This document shows positions 11,390-21,520 of a stretch of DNA of 64,000 nt, one piece after another. Each line of letters opens with the position of its first letter. The first letter of the stretch is position 1. Where the stretch lies: NCBI RefSeq assembly GCF_051622035.1, contig NC_135356.1:14370079-14434078 (forward strand), in the 5' to 3' direction. The position numbers were made by a program, and so were the translations under genes. The stretch is from Arctopsyche grandis. Taxonomy: Eukaryota > Arthropoda > Insecta > Trichoptera > Hydropsychidae. A model generated the notes under the pieces. It had not been told where the DNA came from. It made no database searches and saw only the letters and a list, made by a program, of their open reading frames with translations.

Positions 11390-12035
11390 TTCATTAAACC
11401 TGAGTGTGCGCGGACAAATGATTGAACAGGTCGAACAATACAAATACCTAGGAGCAATGATCAATACGGACGTCAGTTCCGAAATAGAGATAAGAAGAAG
11501 GATCGAAATAGCAAGAAATGCCTTTGGCAGCATGAAAAATGTTTTATGTTGCCGAAGGTTGTCTATGAAATTGCGTTTAAGAGTCCTGCACTCCTATGTT
11601 TGGTCGGTGTTGCTGTACGGATGCGAAACGTGGACACTGTTAGTGGCATCCATGAACAGGATAGAGTCCTTTGAAATGTGGTGTTACCGGAGGATGCTAA
11701 AGATCTCGTAGAAGGAGCATGTAAGAAATGAAACAGTCCTCCAGCTTCTTCATAAAGAGAGATAGCTTCTTGACACGGTGAAGCGCCATAAGATGGAATA
11801 CTTTGGCCACATTATTCGCGGCCTCAAATATCGCCTTCTACAAACAATCATAGAAGGGAAAATAGAAGGCAAACGGTGGCTTGGGAGAAAGAAGCTCTCT
11901 TGGCTCCGGAACATCAGGTCATGGATGGGACTCGGTCTCGAAAAGCTATTTCGGCTTGCCCATGATAGGGAAGAATTCGCACGGGCCATAAACGATATCG
12001 CCTACGTCTGAATACGGATTCGGCATTAGAAGAAG
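11390..12035 (+). pseudogene. Non-LTR retrotransposon reverse transcriptase, 3' fragment with in-frame stops
   Basis: The plus frame from 11390 reads QYKYLGAMIN, RRRIEIARNAFGSM, LLYGCETWTL and FEMWCYRRMLKIS. It is stopped by TAG at 11709, where a tryptophan codon is expected, and again at 11759. It then continues in frame with KMEYFGHIIRG, IEGKRWLGRKKLSWL and so on, to a TGA at 12009. This is the post-catalytic thumb/C-terminal region typical of insect non-LTR elements. The 3' end is an (AGA)-rich tail, 'agaagaagaag', at about 12026-12037. Two stops make it a dead copy. Confidence 0.8.
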
Positions 12036-12049
12036 AAGAACTATTTCTT

Positions 12050-12825
12050 TAGTTCTCTGATTTGGTTTGACCACCTCTTGGGAGACCGTTCTTTTGCTCT
12101 GCCTTCGCTCCAGCGTTCCGGTGACTACCAGCCTCTCCAGCAGTGGTGGCTCGTGAGAATTCATATTGGAGGGGCTGCAAAGATGAATCTGGCTGTAGTA
12201 GCTCATTGACCATACCGGTGATAAAATGTTAACAAAAATAGCATGCATATGTACTATATTGGGAGGTCTGCAACCCCGCAGCCCATATGGACCCGCTACT
12301 GCTATCCGGGCTCTCCATATTCTTCTTGGTCATTTGGGAAAAGTAGGAAAGAACCCTTCTCCCACATGTTGTGGATAGTCCCTCAGAAACGTTCGTGATA
12401 TGGGATGCCCACACCACATTTCGAATGAATGCCACTTTCTCCCTTTTTCAAGGTCCATGTCTCGACTTCATACAATGCATTGGAGAACACCAGAGATCGC
12501 ACCAGAAGGGTTTTCGTTCTTCTCATGATGGAGTGGTTCTTCAATATTTTTATCAAACTGACCATCGTCATTTTCACCATTCCTACTCTTCTGCAGATTT
12601 CCGATTGCCATCCTCCTTCCTTTGAGATCAAGGCACCTTGGCAGATAAAGTCGTCGACTTCCTCATAGTCCTTTAAAGTGTTGGACTTTATGACAGTCTC
12701 AAATCTATCAACGAATAGAATTTTTGTTTTATTTTTGTTTATCTTTAGACCCAGGTGTCTACTCTCTATTTCTATTATATGAAGTAGTTCAGCTATTTCA
12801 TCCGCATTTCTGGACATTAACACGT
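12050..12825 (-). pseudogene. Second reverse-transcriptase fragment, opposite strand, split by a MITE
   Basis: The minus strand gives NADEIAELLHIIEIESRHLG, then KINKNKTKIL, FICQGALISKEGG, RRTKTLLVRSLVFSNALY and ETWTLKK. Beyond the MITE at 12141-12301 it resumes with SPKRWSNQIREL, a characteristic C-terminal motif of these elements, in a shifted frame. Its 5' side stops where repeat R2 begins (12826). It lies tail-to-tail with the plus-strand fragment at 11390-12035. Confidence 0.7.
12141..12301 (-). mobile_element. hAT MITE (CAGTGGCGGCTC family), copy 1
   Basis: Starts CAGTGGTGGCTCGTGAG and ends GGACCCGCTACTG, degenerate versions of the CAGTGGCGGCTCGT ends of the 18170-18401 copy. It shares the body 'gggaggtctgcaacccc-gcagccca' in reverse orientation. 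Flanks 'ctctccag' (12133-12140) and 'ctatccgg' (12302-12309) are a decayed 8-bp duplication. It is inserted into the reverse-transcriptase fragment. Confidence 0.75.
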
Positions 12826-13500
12826 GTCTTACTGTGCTAAAAAAATCCGCTAGCCACTGTGCTAACTCCAAGCGTCCAGTTAAAAATGTATAGTATACTT
12901 TTAAAAAATGCAAATTCAATTCAAAGCTGCTATCGTAATTAAGAATAAAAATCGTTTTATCGCTTACTAGTTGTTTTACCCAGCTTTGCTCAGTATTTGT
13001 AATATAAACAGCTTAAACATGGCGAATTTAAAAGTAAATATTCATGTTTTTTTATTAAATTTATTTGAATCGAAAAAAATAAATATTGAATCGTCGTAGA
13101 AACTGTTTTGTTTACGAAGTTCCCCTCCAGCGAATACCCCTGGTGCCCTCCGTCCCCATGTCGTCATGGAAATTTTGACTTGTTTAAGTTATCCAACCAA
13201 CAATATTTACAAACTCTCTTTCGAAATTATATATTAGATTTATTTAAACGTCAAATAATGTACAATAAGTACAAGAAATTAATTAAACATGGCTGAAACA
13301 GAGCCGTAATTCGGTTAGGTGGATATCATTCACACACTGACCGTTGAGTGCAGCGTACTAAATGCCCCCTCCCCCCCCCTCTCTCTTTAACGTATATAAG
13401 GGACTTCCCCCGAAAATAGTTATTTCTGTTGATATTGATCAATACTTTTGACAAAATTCGAATTATAGAGGTTTTGGTGAATATATAAAATATGAAGACC
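12826..13500 (+). repeat. Repeat family R2, copy 2 (contains a Helitron)
   Basis: Matches copy 1 (5785-6361) on both sides of its Helitron: 'ctgtgctaaaaaaatccgct' and 'ctccaagcgtcca' on the left, 'cagagccgtaattc', 'ggatatcatt', 'tgttgatattgatcaa' and 'tatgaagacc' on the right. In copy 1 the block 'ataaaaatc-ttttatc' falls after the Helitron and here it falls before it, so the two Helitrons entered at different points. Confidence 0.65.
12967..13238 (-). mobile_element. Helitron-like element, copy 3
   Basis: On the minus strand: A|TCTAATATATAATTTCG at the 5' end and GCAAAGCTGGGTAAAACAACTAG|T at the 3' end. 272 bp, inside R2 copy 2 and opposite in orientation to the Helitron in R2 copy 1. A GC-richer inner block near 13120-13170 is not shared with the shorter copies. 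Confidence 0.7.
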
Positions 13501-13525
13501 TTGTCCTACACTTAATATATACATT

Positions 13526-13612
13526 ATATTTAATTTTCTGCGAGATATTTCTCAAAATGAAGAAAAGTGAACTTATGCCACTTTCAATTAATTATAACGG
13601 CTCGTATACTTA
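13526..13612 (-). repeat. Dispersed repeat R6, copy 1
   Basis: In reverse complement it matches 29896-29985: 'cgagatatttctc-aaatgaag', 'aaaagt-', 'actttcaatta' and 'ggctc'. Family unknown. Confidence 0.5.
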
Positions 13613-13915
13613 AAAAATCAGGAGAGAGTATGCATCCCTGTCGGACGCCATTTTGGACTTGAAATTGTTTAATATAATTTTATTTCTTACGTTTTGATAT
13701 ATGACAATACATATCTATTCCGAATTCTTGTAATAAATAAAATAAATCATTAGTGCATACATATACATATAATACACATATAAACAATTTAAACATGACT
13801 GTCATATTTTAAAAGTATTCCAAATTCAAATCAAAGTAAAAAAATAGAATCAAACAAAAACTACATAAATAAAAACGGTATGCTTTTGTTTTTTATTTGC
13901 CTTTTTTTCATCGAG

Positions 13916-15729
13916 CGCGGCTTTCATTGTGGAACATTATAAAGGTAATTTTTAAAATAAACACCATTACATATTAAATTTAAAACTAAATTAAATAATG
14001 TATTACAGTTTAAACTTTCAAGGATTTGCATATTATATAATATGGAGCACGGTGGAAGGATATGTACGGTATGCAAAGTATATGTAAAAGGTTTTATATA
14101 AAAATCGTACTAAACTAATTACGCATTTAATTCAAACAGGTACCAGGACTTCAAGTAACACCACACGGAACATTATTTTTACTTTTAAAGGGACACATGT
14201 GAGTCTTCTAAATCTCTTTTCGTACTCTTTCTCCACGTTCACTGCATTCGAAATTAATATTATTATCATTTCAGAATCGAATTAACCGTAGATGGAGGGG
14301 TTTACATTGCGAATTTGGAATACGGCATAAAAGTGACAATTTCAGCTTGTGGAAACATGTCAGCAATGGAACATCCCAAAGGAAAAGTGTTCGCGTACAT
14401 GTCCAAAGTGGAAATACAAGCGATTCACGAAAGTGGAATTAGGTAAAATCAAATGTCCAATCTTCAAAAAAAAATAAGTCCATACTATAGGTATTAGTAT
14501 AACTAGTGCTGTACTAATACCTATAGTATGGCATATTAAGTTATTAAATAAAAAAAAATCAAAAGAAATGTGTCGGTTCTGTGTTCGACCCGCATGTGGT
14601 CGTGTTTTTTTCAAATACCTTTTAAATATATTTAATTTAATATTTATATTTAAATGTTTAATATGAAAAAAGGTAAAAATTACCTACCTACCTACATATA
14701 AACGATATAAAACACCAATAGAAAAATTTATTAAATAAATTTTCAATATATGGCGCTAAATGCTCAGAGATTAATTTGTCTAGAGAAAACATTGGCAGTA
14801 AACAGTATATATAGAACTTGTTTTTTTTATCTATTATTATGTTCGTATTATATTCGTACATTTTGTTGGCAGTGTTTTTACATACATACATATGTATGTC
14901 AAATCTAGTATAGTACAGCGAGCGTTATCTCACACAGACACGGACAAAGAATATCGATATTATATATTGATATTATCGTTTTAGATATGCGAAAATGTGG
15001 AAGAAGGGGGTGTCTTTCACAACTATCGATCGTGCTGTAACATTTCTGTTGGATGCTGGAGGGCTTAAAACGACCGTGGATTGGTTTTTGGTGATGGATG
15101 ATGATTTTACTTCAAAAGCATTTTTCTTGTATGAACATTTGTATGAAATTTAGATGAAATCACGATAGATAATGGGAAACAATTGATTTAGTGTACTTTT
15201 TTTCAGTAATTCTCATTATGGTAGGGCTATTGTTTGTGATGCTTTTTCGCTTATGTACGATTCTCAATACTGGTGTAATAATTTCGGTCAAGAGAATTGG
15301 AAAATTGGCAATGTTCGTATAAGCCAGTCGACGAATGGAAATGTCAGGTTTGTCAAGTAGATTAAATTCATTCGTATGATTTTTTATTTTTTTTTACTAA
15401 TTAGATGATTGTTTTAGGATATGTCACGATGTTGGTACCCATAAGATTCATTTAAATCCAACTAATGGATCTGTTTCGGTTAAAAGTCTACAATTTCAAT
15501 GCTCAACTTCGATGGTCTTGAGCGGGCATTTGTTCGTGAGGTACATACATACAATATGTCTCCTTTTGAATGTTTATATTTGAAATGTTTGTTTTGCATT
15601 AAAAATTTACTGTTGTACAACTTTAGAAAGGGAGATCAGAGAATGCATTATGATGGAAATGTATTCGTTGTGCGAAATGGCGGTCAATCAGCTGCCATCG
15701 ATGGAAATAATGAATTAAAACTAAACTAG
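13916..15729 (+). CDS. Unrecognised multi-exon gene, 3' part (six exons)
   Basis: Five exons join in consistent phase: 14140-14198, 14275-14442, 14985-15128, 15207-15347 and 15418-15540. The terminal exon 15627-15729 ends with TAG. An alternative donor at 15141 would lengthen the third exon by 12 nt in frame. A possible earlier exon at 13916-13944, in phase with a strong AAG|GTAATT donor, is less certain, and the true start is not found. Readable stretches include GLQVTPHGTLFLLLKGH, IELTVDGGVYIANLEYGI, GKVFAYMSKVEIQ, YAKMWKKGVSFTTIDRAVTF, NFGQENWKIGNVRISQS and MHYDGNVFVVRNGGQSA. The short alternating strands, glycines and asparagines suggest a beta-rich, non-enzymatic fold. No signal peptide or membrane segment is visible in these exons. 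I do not recognise the family. A relation to large axonemal central-pair proteins of the SPAG17 type crossed my mind but is only a guess. A polyadenylation signal AATAAA lies at 15775-15780. Confidence 0.75.
14480..14531. repeat. Perfect 20-bp-arm hairpin in an intron
   Basis: The left arm CCATACTATAGGTATTAGTA (14480-14499) and its exact reverse complement (14512-14531) enclose a 12-nt loop containing ACTAGT. It begins 38 nt after the exon that ends at 14442. Perfect arms suggest a recent insertion or inverted-duplication event. Confidence 0.85.
14631..14970 (+). repeat. Dispersed repeat R4, uninterrupted copy
   Basis: Shares with 20236-20432 plus 21345-21425 the blocks 'taatatttatattta', 'tttaatatgaaaaaa', 'aataaattttcaata', 'atggcgctaaatgctc', 'cagtatatatagaa' and, near the end, 'gcgttatctca' with 'cagacac'. 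It fills most of the intron between exons 14275-14442 and 14985-15128 and ends within about 15-20 bp of the acceptor at 14984. Confidence 0.7.
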
Positions 15730-16185
15730 CTTCTATTAATAATAATTGTACTCATATTAAATGCTATATAATATAATAAAGATGTTAAAACTTAAACTTT
15801 TTATTTATATTATTTTCGACAAAGTCGACTAATTAAATTTGCAAATGTTGGTACCTGAATATGTGAAGCAAATTCCAAAAACCGATTTTATATCACTTAA
15901 TTTACGAATGATGTGATTTAAGTTATGAAAATCAGTTCGGCAAATCAGATGGTGTAATTTCTGCATAAGCGAATCTTCTTTTGGACACTATTTGTATTCC
16001 ATAAATGTATATTTTAAATGTATGTACATATCATAGATTGGAATCTTTGGAATATTTTAATTTATTATTATATATAATTTGTTCTGAAATGGGATATACC
16101 TGATTTTAATCCATACCAATATTATTTGACTATAAATCAACATTATTTTTACATATGTGTTTATTTATTTTATTGAAATATATAT
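15730..16185. other. 3' flank, AT-rich, no gene
   Basis: Downstream of the stop codon there is a polyadenylation signal at 15775-15780 and then AT-rich sequence without coding features. Confidence 0.5.
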
Positions 16186-16452
16186 ACCAGAGAGGTTTAG
16201 CAGATAAACTTCAATGCGCCTTCCTGGTCAATTATAAACATCAACAAACAATTTATAGAGCATCATAGACACTAATGGACTAATGTGACAAAATATTTTG
16301 CGAGAGACAGGACAAAGTTGCCAATTTGTTTTAACCGTTTCAATGTAATCAGATAAATTGGCAAGCTATGATAGGAAACGATCGACCTAGAGTTACATAT
16401 CCAGGGCTTGAACCCGTGACCACTCAATTGAAAGCATTGCACACTAACGTCT
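16186..16452 (-). mobile_element. tRNA-derived SINE, family A, inverted
   Basis: The B box GGTTCAAGCCC is on the minus strand at 16404-16414. The family body ('cgatcgtttcctatca', 'ttgccaatttatctgat', 'gaaacggtt') follows. The 3' end reaches 'ctctctggtat' near 16186. Confidence 0.65.
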
Positions 16453-16898
16453 GTAGTGCACTGGTAGAGTTATTGCAAACCAGTCGAGAGGTCGTGGGTT
16501 CAAGTCCCGCCCTTATACGCTGCTGACGAGATATTGTGCTTATTGAAAAACACAGATCGACTGTCTCCCGTTAGATTTTTCCAATTTTTCTAGCTAAATT
16601 GTTGTGATGGATTCAATAAATCGGTATCCTCCTCCTCAGTTTCTTGCAAGTTCGAGTTATTAGCATCTCGAATTTGTTGAATCTTATTAAATGCTACCTA
16701 CATAATGTATTTCTCGCAAATTTTATGTGTATCGAAAAATTTATTGAGTCTCCATAGATGTCTCTATTGTATTCTACATATATATGTACAAATATAGTCT
16801 CACCATATGTGTCATCTTGGGTTAATCCCTGTCATGGCACATACACACATATACATACATATAATGATTTGTATGTTTGTAATAAAAATAAAATAAAT
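16450..16898 (+). mobile_element. tRNA-derived SINE, family B
   Basis: An A-box-like TAGTGCACTGGTAGAG (16454-16469) and a B box GGTTCAAGTCC (16497-16507) head a body shared with 32394-32797: 'acgctgctg-cgagat', 'aaacacagatc', 'attgttgtga', 'attcaataaatcgg', 'tgctacctacataatgta'. It ends in an A-rich 'aataaaaataaaataaa' tail. It abuts the inverted family A SINE head to head. Confidence 0.75.
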
Positions 16899-18161
16899 AT
16901 ATTTTTAAATGAATTGTTGCCAATTTGCATCTGCTTTGACACACAAAGTTCCTTGCGTTTTACATACATAAAATGAACAAAAAGTGGTCCTTCTCACATT
17001 TTTAATGATTATAACGTGCGATTTTTTCACGCAGCATCAATAACAATTATAAAACACCGTACGAAACGATGTTTTGTGGCTTTTTAATGTATATACATAC
17101 ATATATATGTATACATGTTCGTTAAAAAAATTTGTTTTCGCATTTCGATGTATGAATTAATGCGAGAAATCCAAACGGACAGGATTCCATCGTGTGAATC
17201 ACACGCCAGTCTTTTACATCAAATAAAGACGTACATACATATTAATCGAATAGCTCGAAGGTCTCTACGAATACACTTTTTCCCTACCGAGAAGTAGACA
17301 ATCGCACGGCAATAAAGGCCGCGCTACTAAAATATATACACATCTTGCGAAAAAATTACGAACAGTCATTATTGTTAAAAGTAAAGCGGCGCGGCCGTTG
17401 ACCAATTTAAATGGAATCGGTTTGTCGAAATTAGTTTTCAAATTACTTATCAATTTGCTAATAATCGCGTGACGAAAGGCGTGGTTGGTTGAAACGAAAC
17501 TGTATCTACTTACTTAACGAATTGCTTCACAATGAGTGTGTATAATAAAAATAAAAATAAAAAAGATTGATATCCGACGAAATACTATCACTATGTACAT
17601 ACATATATAAGTATTAGGACTCTTTAGGTATAGATGATTTGTACTAGCAAATCAATCATTGAAATTATTCAGCATTTCAATCTGGACTATATATGTTCAT
17701 ATGTATATGCATATATTGATATTAAAATGTAATAACTGTATAATTATTGGCATATTTATTTATATAATAATAAAATAATCGTGTGAAAATTCTCTCCTTT
17801 GCAATTTTATCAACTACATAGTTACTATAATAGTGAGATATGTATAATTTAGTATAAAATAATACATAATGTAATATTTGTGTCCTGAAAAATGTCAAAT
17901 ACTTAACAAAATAGTCAATTTTTAGTAAGAATTCATGTATATTTACTAAAAATTGATTTTAATACATGTAAGCTTAGCTTTCAGACTTGTTTAACAAAAA
18001 TTAATTCGATAGTATTTTACACTTGTTTTAAGTTCTATCTTTTGAATGTTTTTTTTTTATATATTTATATATTTCCACGATGCTACGGTATTAAACTTGT
18101 ACATATATAAGTTTATAGGCTATTAATTTGAAATCATATTCAAATAGTGGTGACAGAGTGG
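16899..18161. other. Spacer, no supported gene
   Basis: Contains a GC-richer patch at 17110-17500 (e.g. 'ggccgcgctac', 'gcggcgcggccg') without a convincing frame, possibly regulatory. The rest is AT-rich with tetranucleotide repeats. Confidence 0.4.
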
Positions 18162-18169
18162 GTAGGGTG

Positions 18170-18401
18170 CAGTGGCGGCTCGTCTATATGGGCTGTGGGG
18201 CTATAGCCCTCCCAGTATAGTACAAATGCATGCTATTTTTGCCGTCCATGTGGGCTGCTGGGCTGCAGACCTCCCAGTATAGTACAAATTTATGCTATTT
18301 TTGTCTGCATTCGATCACCGGTATGGTCAACGAGCTACTACAATCCGATAAATCTCTGCAGCCCCCCCCCCCCTTTTTTGAATACTTACGAGCCGCCACT
18401 G
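18170..18401 (+). mobile_element. hAT MITE (CAGTGGCGGCTC family), copy 2, intact ends
   Basis: Inverted ends CAGTGGCGGCTCGT and ACGAGCCGCCACTG are flanked by the exact 8-bp duplication GTAGGGTG (18162-18169 and 18402-18409). It has an internal direct duplication of a roughly 55-bp block ('gggctg-gggct-agccctcccagtatagtacaaat'), and a run of C at about 18362-18373. 232 bp, no coding. Confidence 0.92.
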
Positions 18402-18409
18402 GTAGGGTG

Positions 18410-18622
18410 GTTTTGCCAATTTGATGAGAAAGTGTTTGAACAATGAAATTAGTTAAATTGGCAAACTCTGATAGAAAATGATCGACTTGGAGCACAAATA
18501 TCCAAGTCTGACCAGCAGCACTGCAAAATTCTAAGGATAAATTCTTTTTGATCGAGGTCAAGTCAGGGCTTGAACCTGGAAACCTCTCAATTGCATTAAC
18601 ACCACTTGCATTAGCGACCATT
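18410..18622 (-). mobile_element. tRNA-derived SINE, family A, inverted fragment
   Basis: Minus-strand blocks 'gatcattttctatcaga', 'gtttgccaattt' and a B box from 'gggcttgaacctg' identify the family. It lies directly beside the hAT MITE, which may have inserted at its edge. Confidence 0.55.
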
Positions 18623-18962
18623 TTATATGTTTTAAGTAATGTGACAAAACAAAAACACTTTTTTCAAAGGAATATTTCTGAATATTTGAGCTATTTTTTA
18701 TGAAAATAAAAAAATCGATTTCAATATTTATTCACAGGCCCATCCCAGGACAGATGCGCAAAATACCAGTACTTTACTGGAAAAACCAGTACGAATCTTA
18801 CCTTATTAGGTCTATAGAGTCGAAAGTGAAATCTCATTTTGAATGTACAATGTAACATATCATCGGCATACAATGAAAATCCATTATTTTTTTTTTAAAT
18901 TAAGTTATAAGCAATATTTTATGATTCAAATGATATCAAAAGATAATAAGTTATATAAGATA

Positions 18963-19209
18963 CTAGTGGTTTTACCCGGCTTCGCTCGGTATTTGTAATA
19001 TAAACAGCTTAAACATGGCAAAGCAATCTAATAGTAAAGATCAATTTGTTTTTTTATTAAATTTATTTGAATAGATACTACATATGTACATATGTATATC
19101 GACATCGATATCATCGTTATAGGAACTTTGATTTGTTTTCAATATTTCCAACAAACCTTACATACATACATAGTTACAAAGTCTCTTTCGATATTACATA
19201 TATATTAGA
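18963..19209 (-). mobile_element. Helitron-like element, copy 4
   Basis: The minus strand begins A|TCTAATATATATGTAATATCG and ends ACCGAGCGAAGCCGGGTAAA-CCACTAG|T. 247 bp with the consensus 3' hairpin. Confidence 0.75.
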
Positions 19210-19381
19210 TTGTATGTCCATTTTTGAATTTGTATCGAATTTTAAGTTTGTATATGTATGTATGTATATAGATCAAGGTAATTTATGGATACCACATAAA
19301 TTACATTGAAAGAAAAAACCTGAATTATTCCAGCATCTACAAACTTAAAATTCGACACAAATTCAAAAATGGACATACAAT
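19209..19381. repeat. Inverted-repeat (MITE-like) segment with about 43-bp arms
   Basis: The left arm 19209-19252 ('attgtatgtccatttttgaa...') and right arm 19338-19381 are reverse complements with one or two mismatches. The left arm starts exactly where Helitron copy 4 ends, so one element used the other's edge or target. No target duplication is evident. Confidence 0.7.
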
Positions 19382-20065
19382 TTCTGTACACCAAGCCATC
19401 GATATAATGTAAAAAAGCTTTTAAATACAATAATATGCAGAATAGTGGTTAGCAAAGTATTTACAATTTACCATCCTGACTTATAATATGTAAAGTGAAA
19501 ATATAATTGTAGATATACTTGATTTAGACTTTATTAATTTTCATTATCATTTCAGTAGTCTCTTTTTTATTCACCTCAAGATCTAACTTTAACTCTTAAG
19601 CACGTTAAATATAGGAAAATAGTCTGAGAAAAAGAATTCAAGAGTATTACATATTCTTACCAATACAACTTCATGTCTATATTTTGAACAAATGAATAAT
19701 ATATAAACAAACTTATGTAGGTAAATCTTTATACCACATATAATATTTAAGTGGATATATGTATGCATTGATGTTTTTTTGTAAATCAATCCAGATGGAA
19801 TTCTTTTTTTGGTGTGCCACGTGGTTAAAAAGGCATTCGCACTTGATCTTGGCTCGGTCCGTTCAGAGCCTTTCACTCGAACCACTTGAGTGTCTCGGTG
19901 GTGGATGGAGCAGACAATTAATTCTATTTCGTGCTGTTTGAACAGCTGCCTGTTCCACTACACAAGTGCATCGCCATTATTCAATAACGACCAAGCAATG
20001 CACACATTACAAATTTGTACCCAAAAAGGATTTATTCACGTTTGTCTAAGAATATTTGAGTTGTG
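19382..20065. other. Spacer, no supported gene
   Basis: AT-rich. A GC-richer stretch at 19800-19985 holds short frames on both strands without splice support or family resemblance. Confidence 0.4.
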
Positions 20066-20234
20066 TTGTTTATCATTTATAAACCGCCTAAGCATGGCTA
20101 GTCTAATAGTAAACATTTTATTTAATTTATTTGAATATTCATTTGTTTTTGTTTTATTAAATTTAACGTCACGGATTCTACGAACCAACAATAGTTACAT
20201 ACATACAAAGTCTCTTTCGAAATTATATATTAGA
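20066..20234 (-). mobile_element. Helitron-like element, copy 5, 3'-truncated
   Basis: The 5' end A|TCTAATATATAATTTCGAAAG is intact on the minus strand and the body matches to 'ataaaccgcctaagcatgg-tag'. The terminal hairpin and CTAG end are missing. Confidence 0.6.
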
Positions 20235-20235
20235 T

Positions 20236-20432
20236 TTAATATTTATATTTAATTGTTTAATATGAAAAAAAATGGTAAAAACTACTTACGTATAAACAAT
20301 ATAAAACAACAATAGAAAAATTAATTAATTAATTACGTAAATAAATTTTCAATAGATGGCGCTAAATGCTCGGAGACTAATTTGCCTATAGGAAACATTG
20401 GTAGCAAGCAGTATATATAGAATTTTTTTTCC
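20236..20432 (+). repeat. Repeat R4, second copy, left part
   Basis: Matches 14631-14825 through 'cagtatatatagaa'. Homology stops near 20432 and resumes at 21345, so about 0.9 kb has been inserted. Confidence 0.7.
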
Positions 20433-21344
20433 TTCGTAATTATATACTTCCAAGTCTCTCGGCAATATTGACAATCCCCTCATAAAAACCCCCAGCAAGA
20501 CCAAACTTACGTTTAATCAAATGCCCATCGACATCCTGAAGATGGGTATGGGCTTGTAGGAATCTAGCACAACTTGTGCTATTACGAATCAAAACCTGTG
20601 ATCTCATACATTTCACACTAATCATCGTCGCTCCTGTACAAACATGCATAGCTCAAGGGCAACGTCCCCTTCGACCATTCCAGAAGAAAGAGTTCATCGC
20701 TCGATCGTAAGACGAACGAAACCCAACAGTGATGTCATCGGGAATATGTAACACTTGTCCTAAAAAGTCGTTTACGCGTGGCACACGACCCCATTCTCAA
20801 ACGAACGACGTCCTGGCGCTGACCCCATAGCTATAAAACACGCGCCTTGAAAACAGGTCAACACGTGTCTCTAACACACGTGTCCTGGAAACGAAGACAA
20901 AACATCTGCACACGGCACGCTTCAAGCCAGAACGTATATAAAGCGACGCACCAGCTCCCAACACCAGAGTGAACTTCTGGAGTTCAACCAGCTCACTTCT
21001 CCGAAGCCATACAATAACCATTGTAACAATTGAACAAAAATAAACGATCCTCTTCCAAACTCAACTGAGTTTCCATAGGCCGGGAAACGGTCGAAACCTT
21101 TAACCCACCCTATAGGTTAAACTAGGACAGATATAATTAATTTGTAAATATATATCTAAAACCATAACTAAAAGTTAAGTTAACCAAACCACTAACATAA
21201 AAGTATAACAAACAAAATTAACCATACTAATCCGTAACAGTATCCCATAGTTAGAGCAGAAGCCAGCCCGCACTACAATATCAACGTGAATTTGATCATT
21301 TTTAACACGTTAGATCGATGGGCATAGGAGTTAACTCCTCTGAA
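20433..21344 (+). mobile_element. LTR-like insertion inside repeat R4
   Basis: This block is absent from the R4 copy at 14631-14970. It is GC-richer and has a promoter-like layout: TATA box 'gtatataaag' at 20934-20943, AATAAA at 21039-21044, and candidate LTR ends TGTAAC (20748) and GTAACA (21238). Upstream, at 20440-20649, a minus frame ends with GHLIKRKFGLAGGFYEGIV...AERLGSI then stop; I do not recognise it. No target-site duplication was found, so an LTR remnant is the best reading rather than a proven one. Confidence 0.45.
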
Positions 21345-21425
21345 CTATCAATATAGTAGGCTAGCGTTATCTCAGATATACAGACACACAGACATAATAG
21401 CGATATTATATATATAAGATGATAT
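21345..21425 (+). repeat. Repeat R4, second copy, right part
   Basis: Matches the end of the first copy: 'agcgttatctca', 'cagacac', 'gcgatattatata'. Confidence 0.6.
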
Positions 21426-21520
21426 GATTATGACCAAAATGTAAACATCAACCGTCGCTATGGAAATATCGATGCCGAGTAAACTACATACTTAATTGGA
21501 TTTCATTGATTAGCTGAAAG

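Noticed and set aside
20797-21021. 74-codon minus frame in the LTR-like block
   Set aside because: Arg/Val-rich translation of GC-rich promoter-like DNA; no retroviral or cellular domain is visible.
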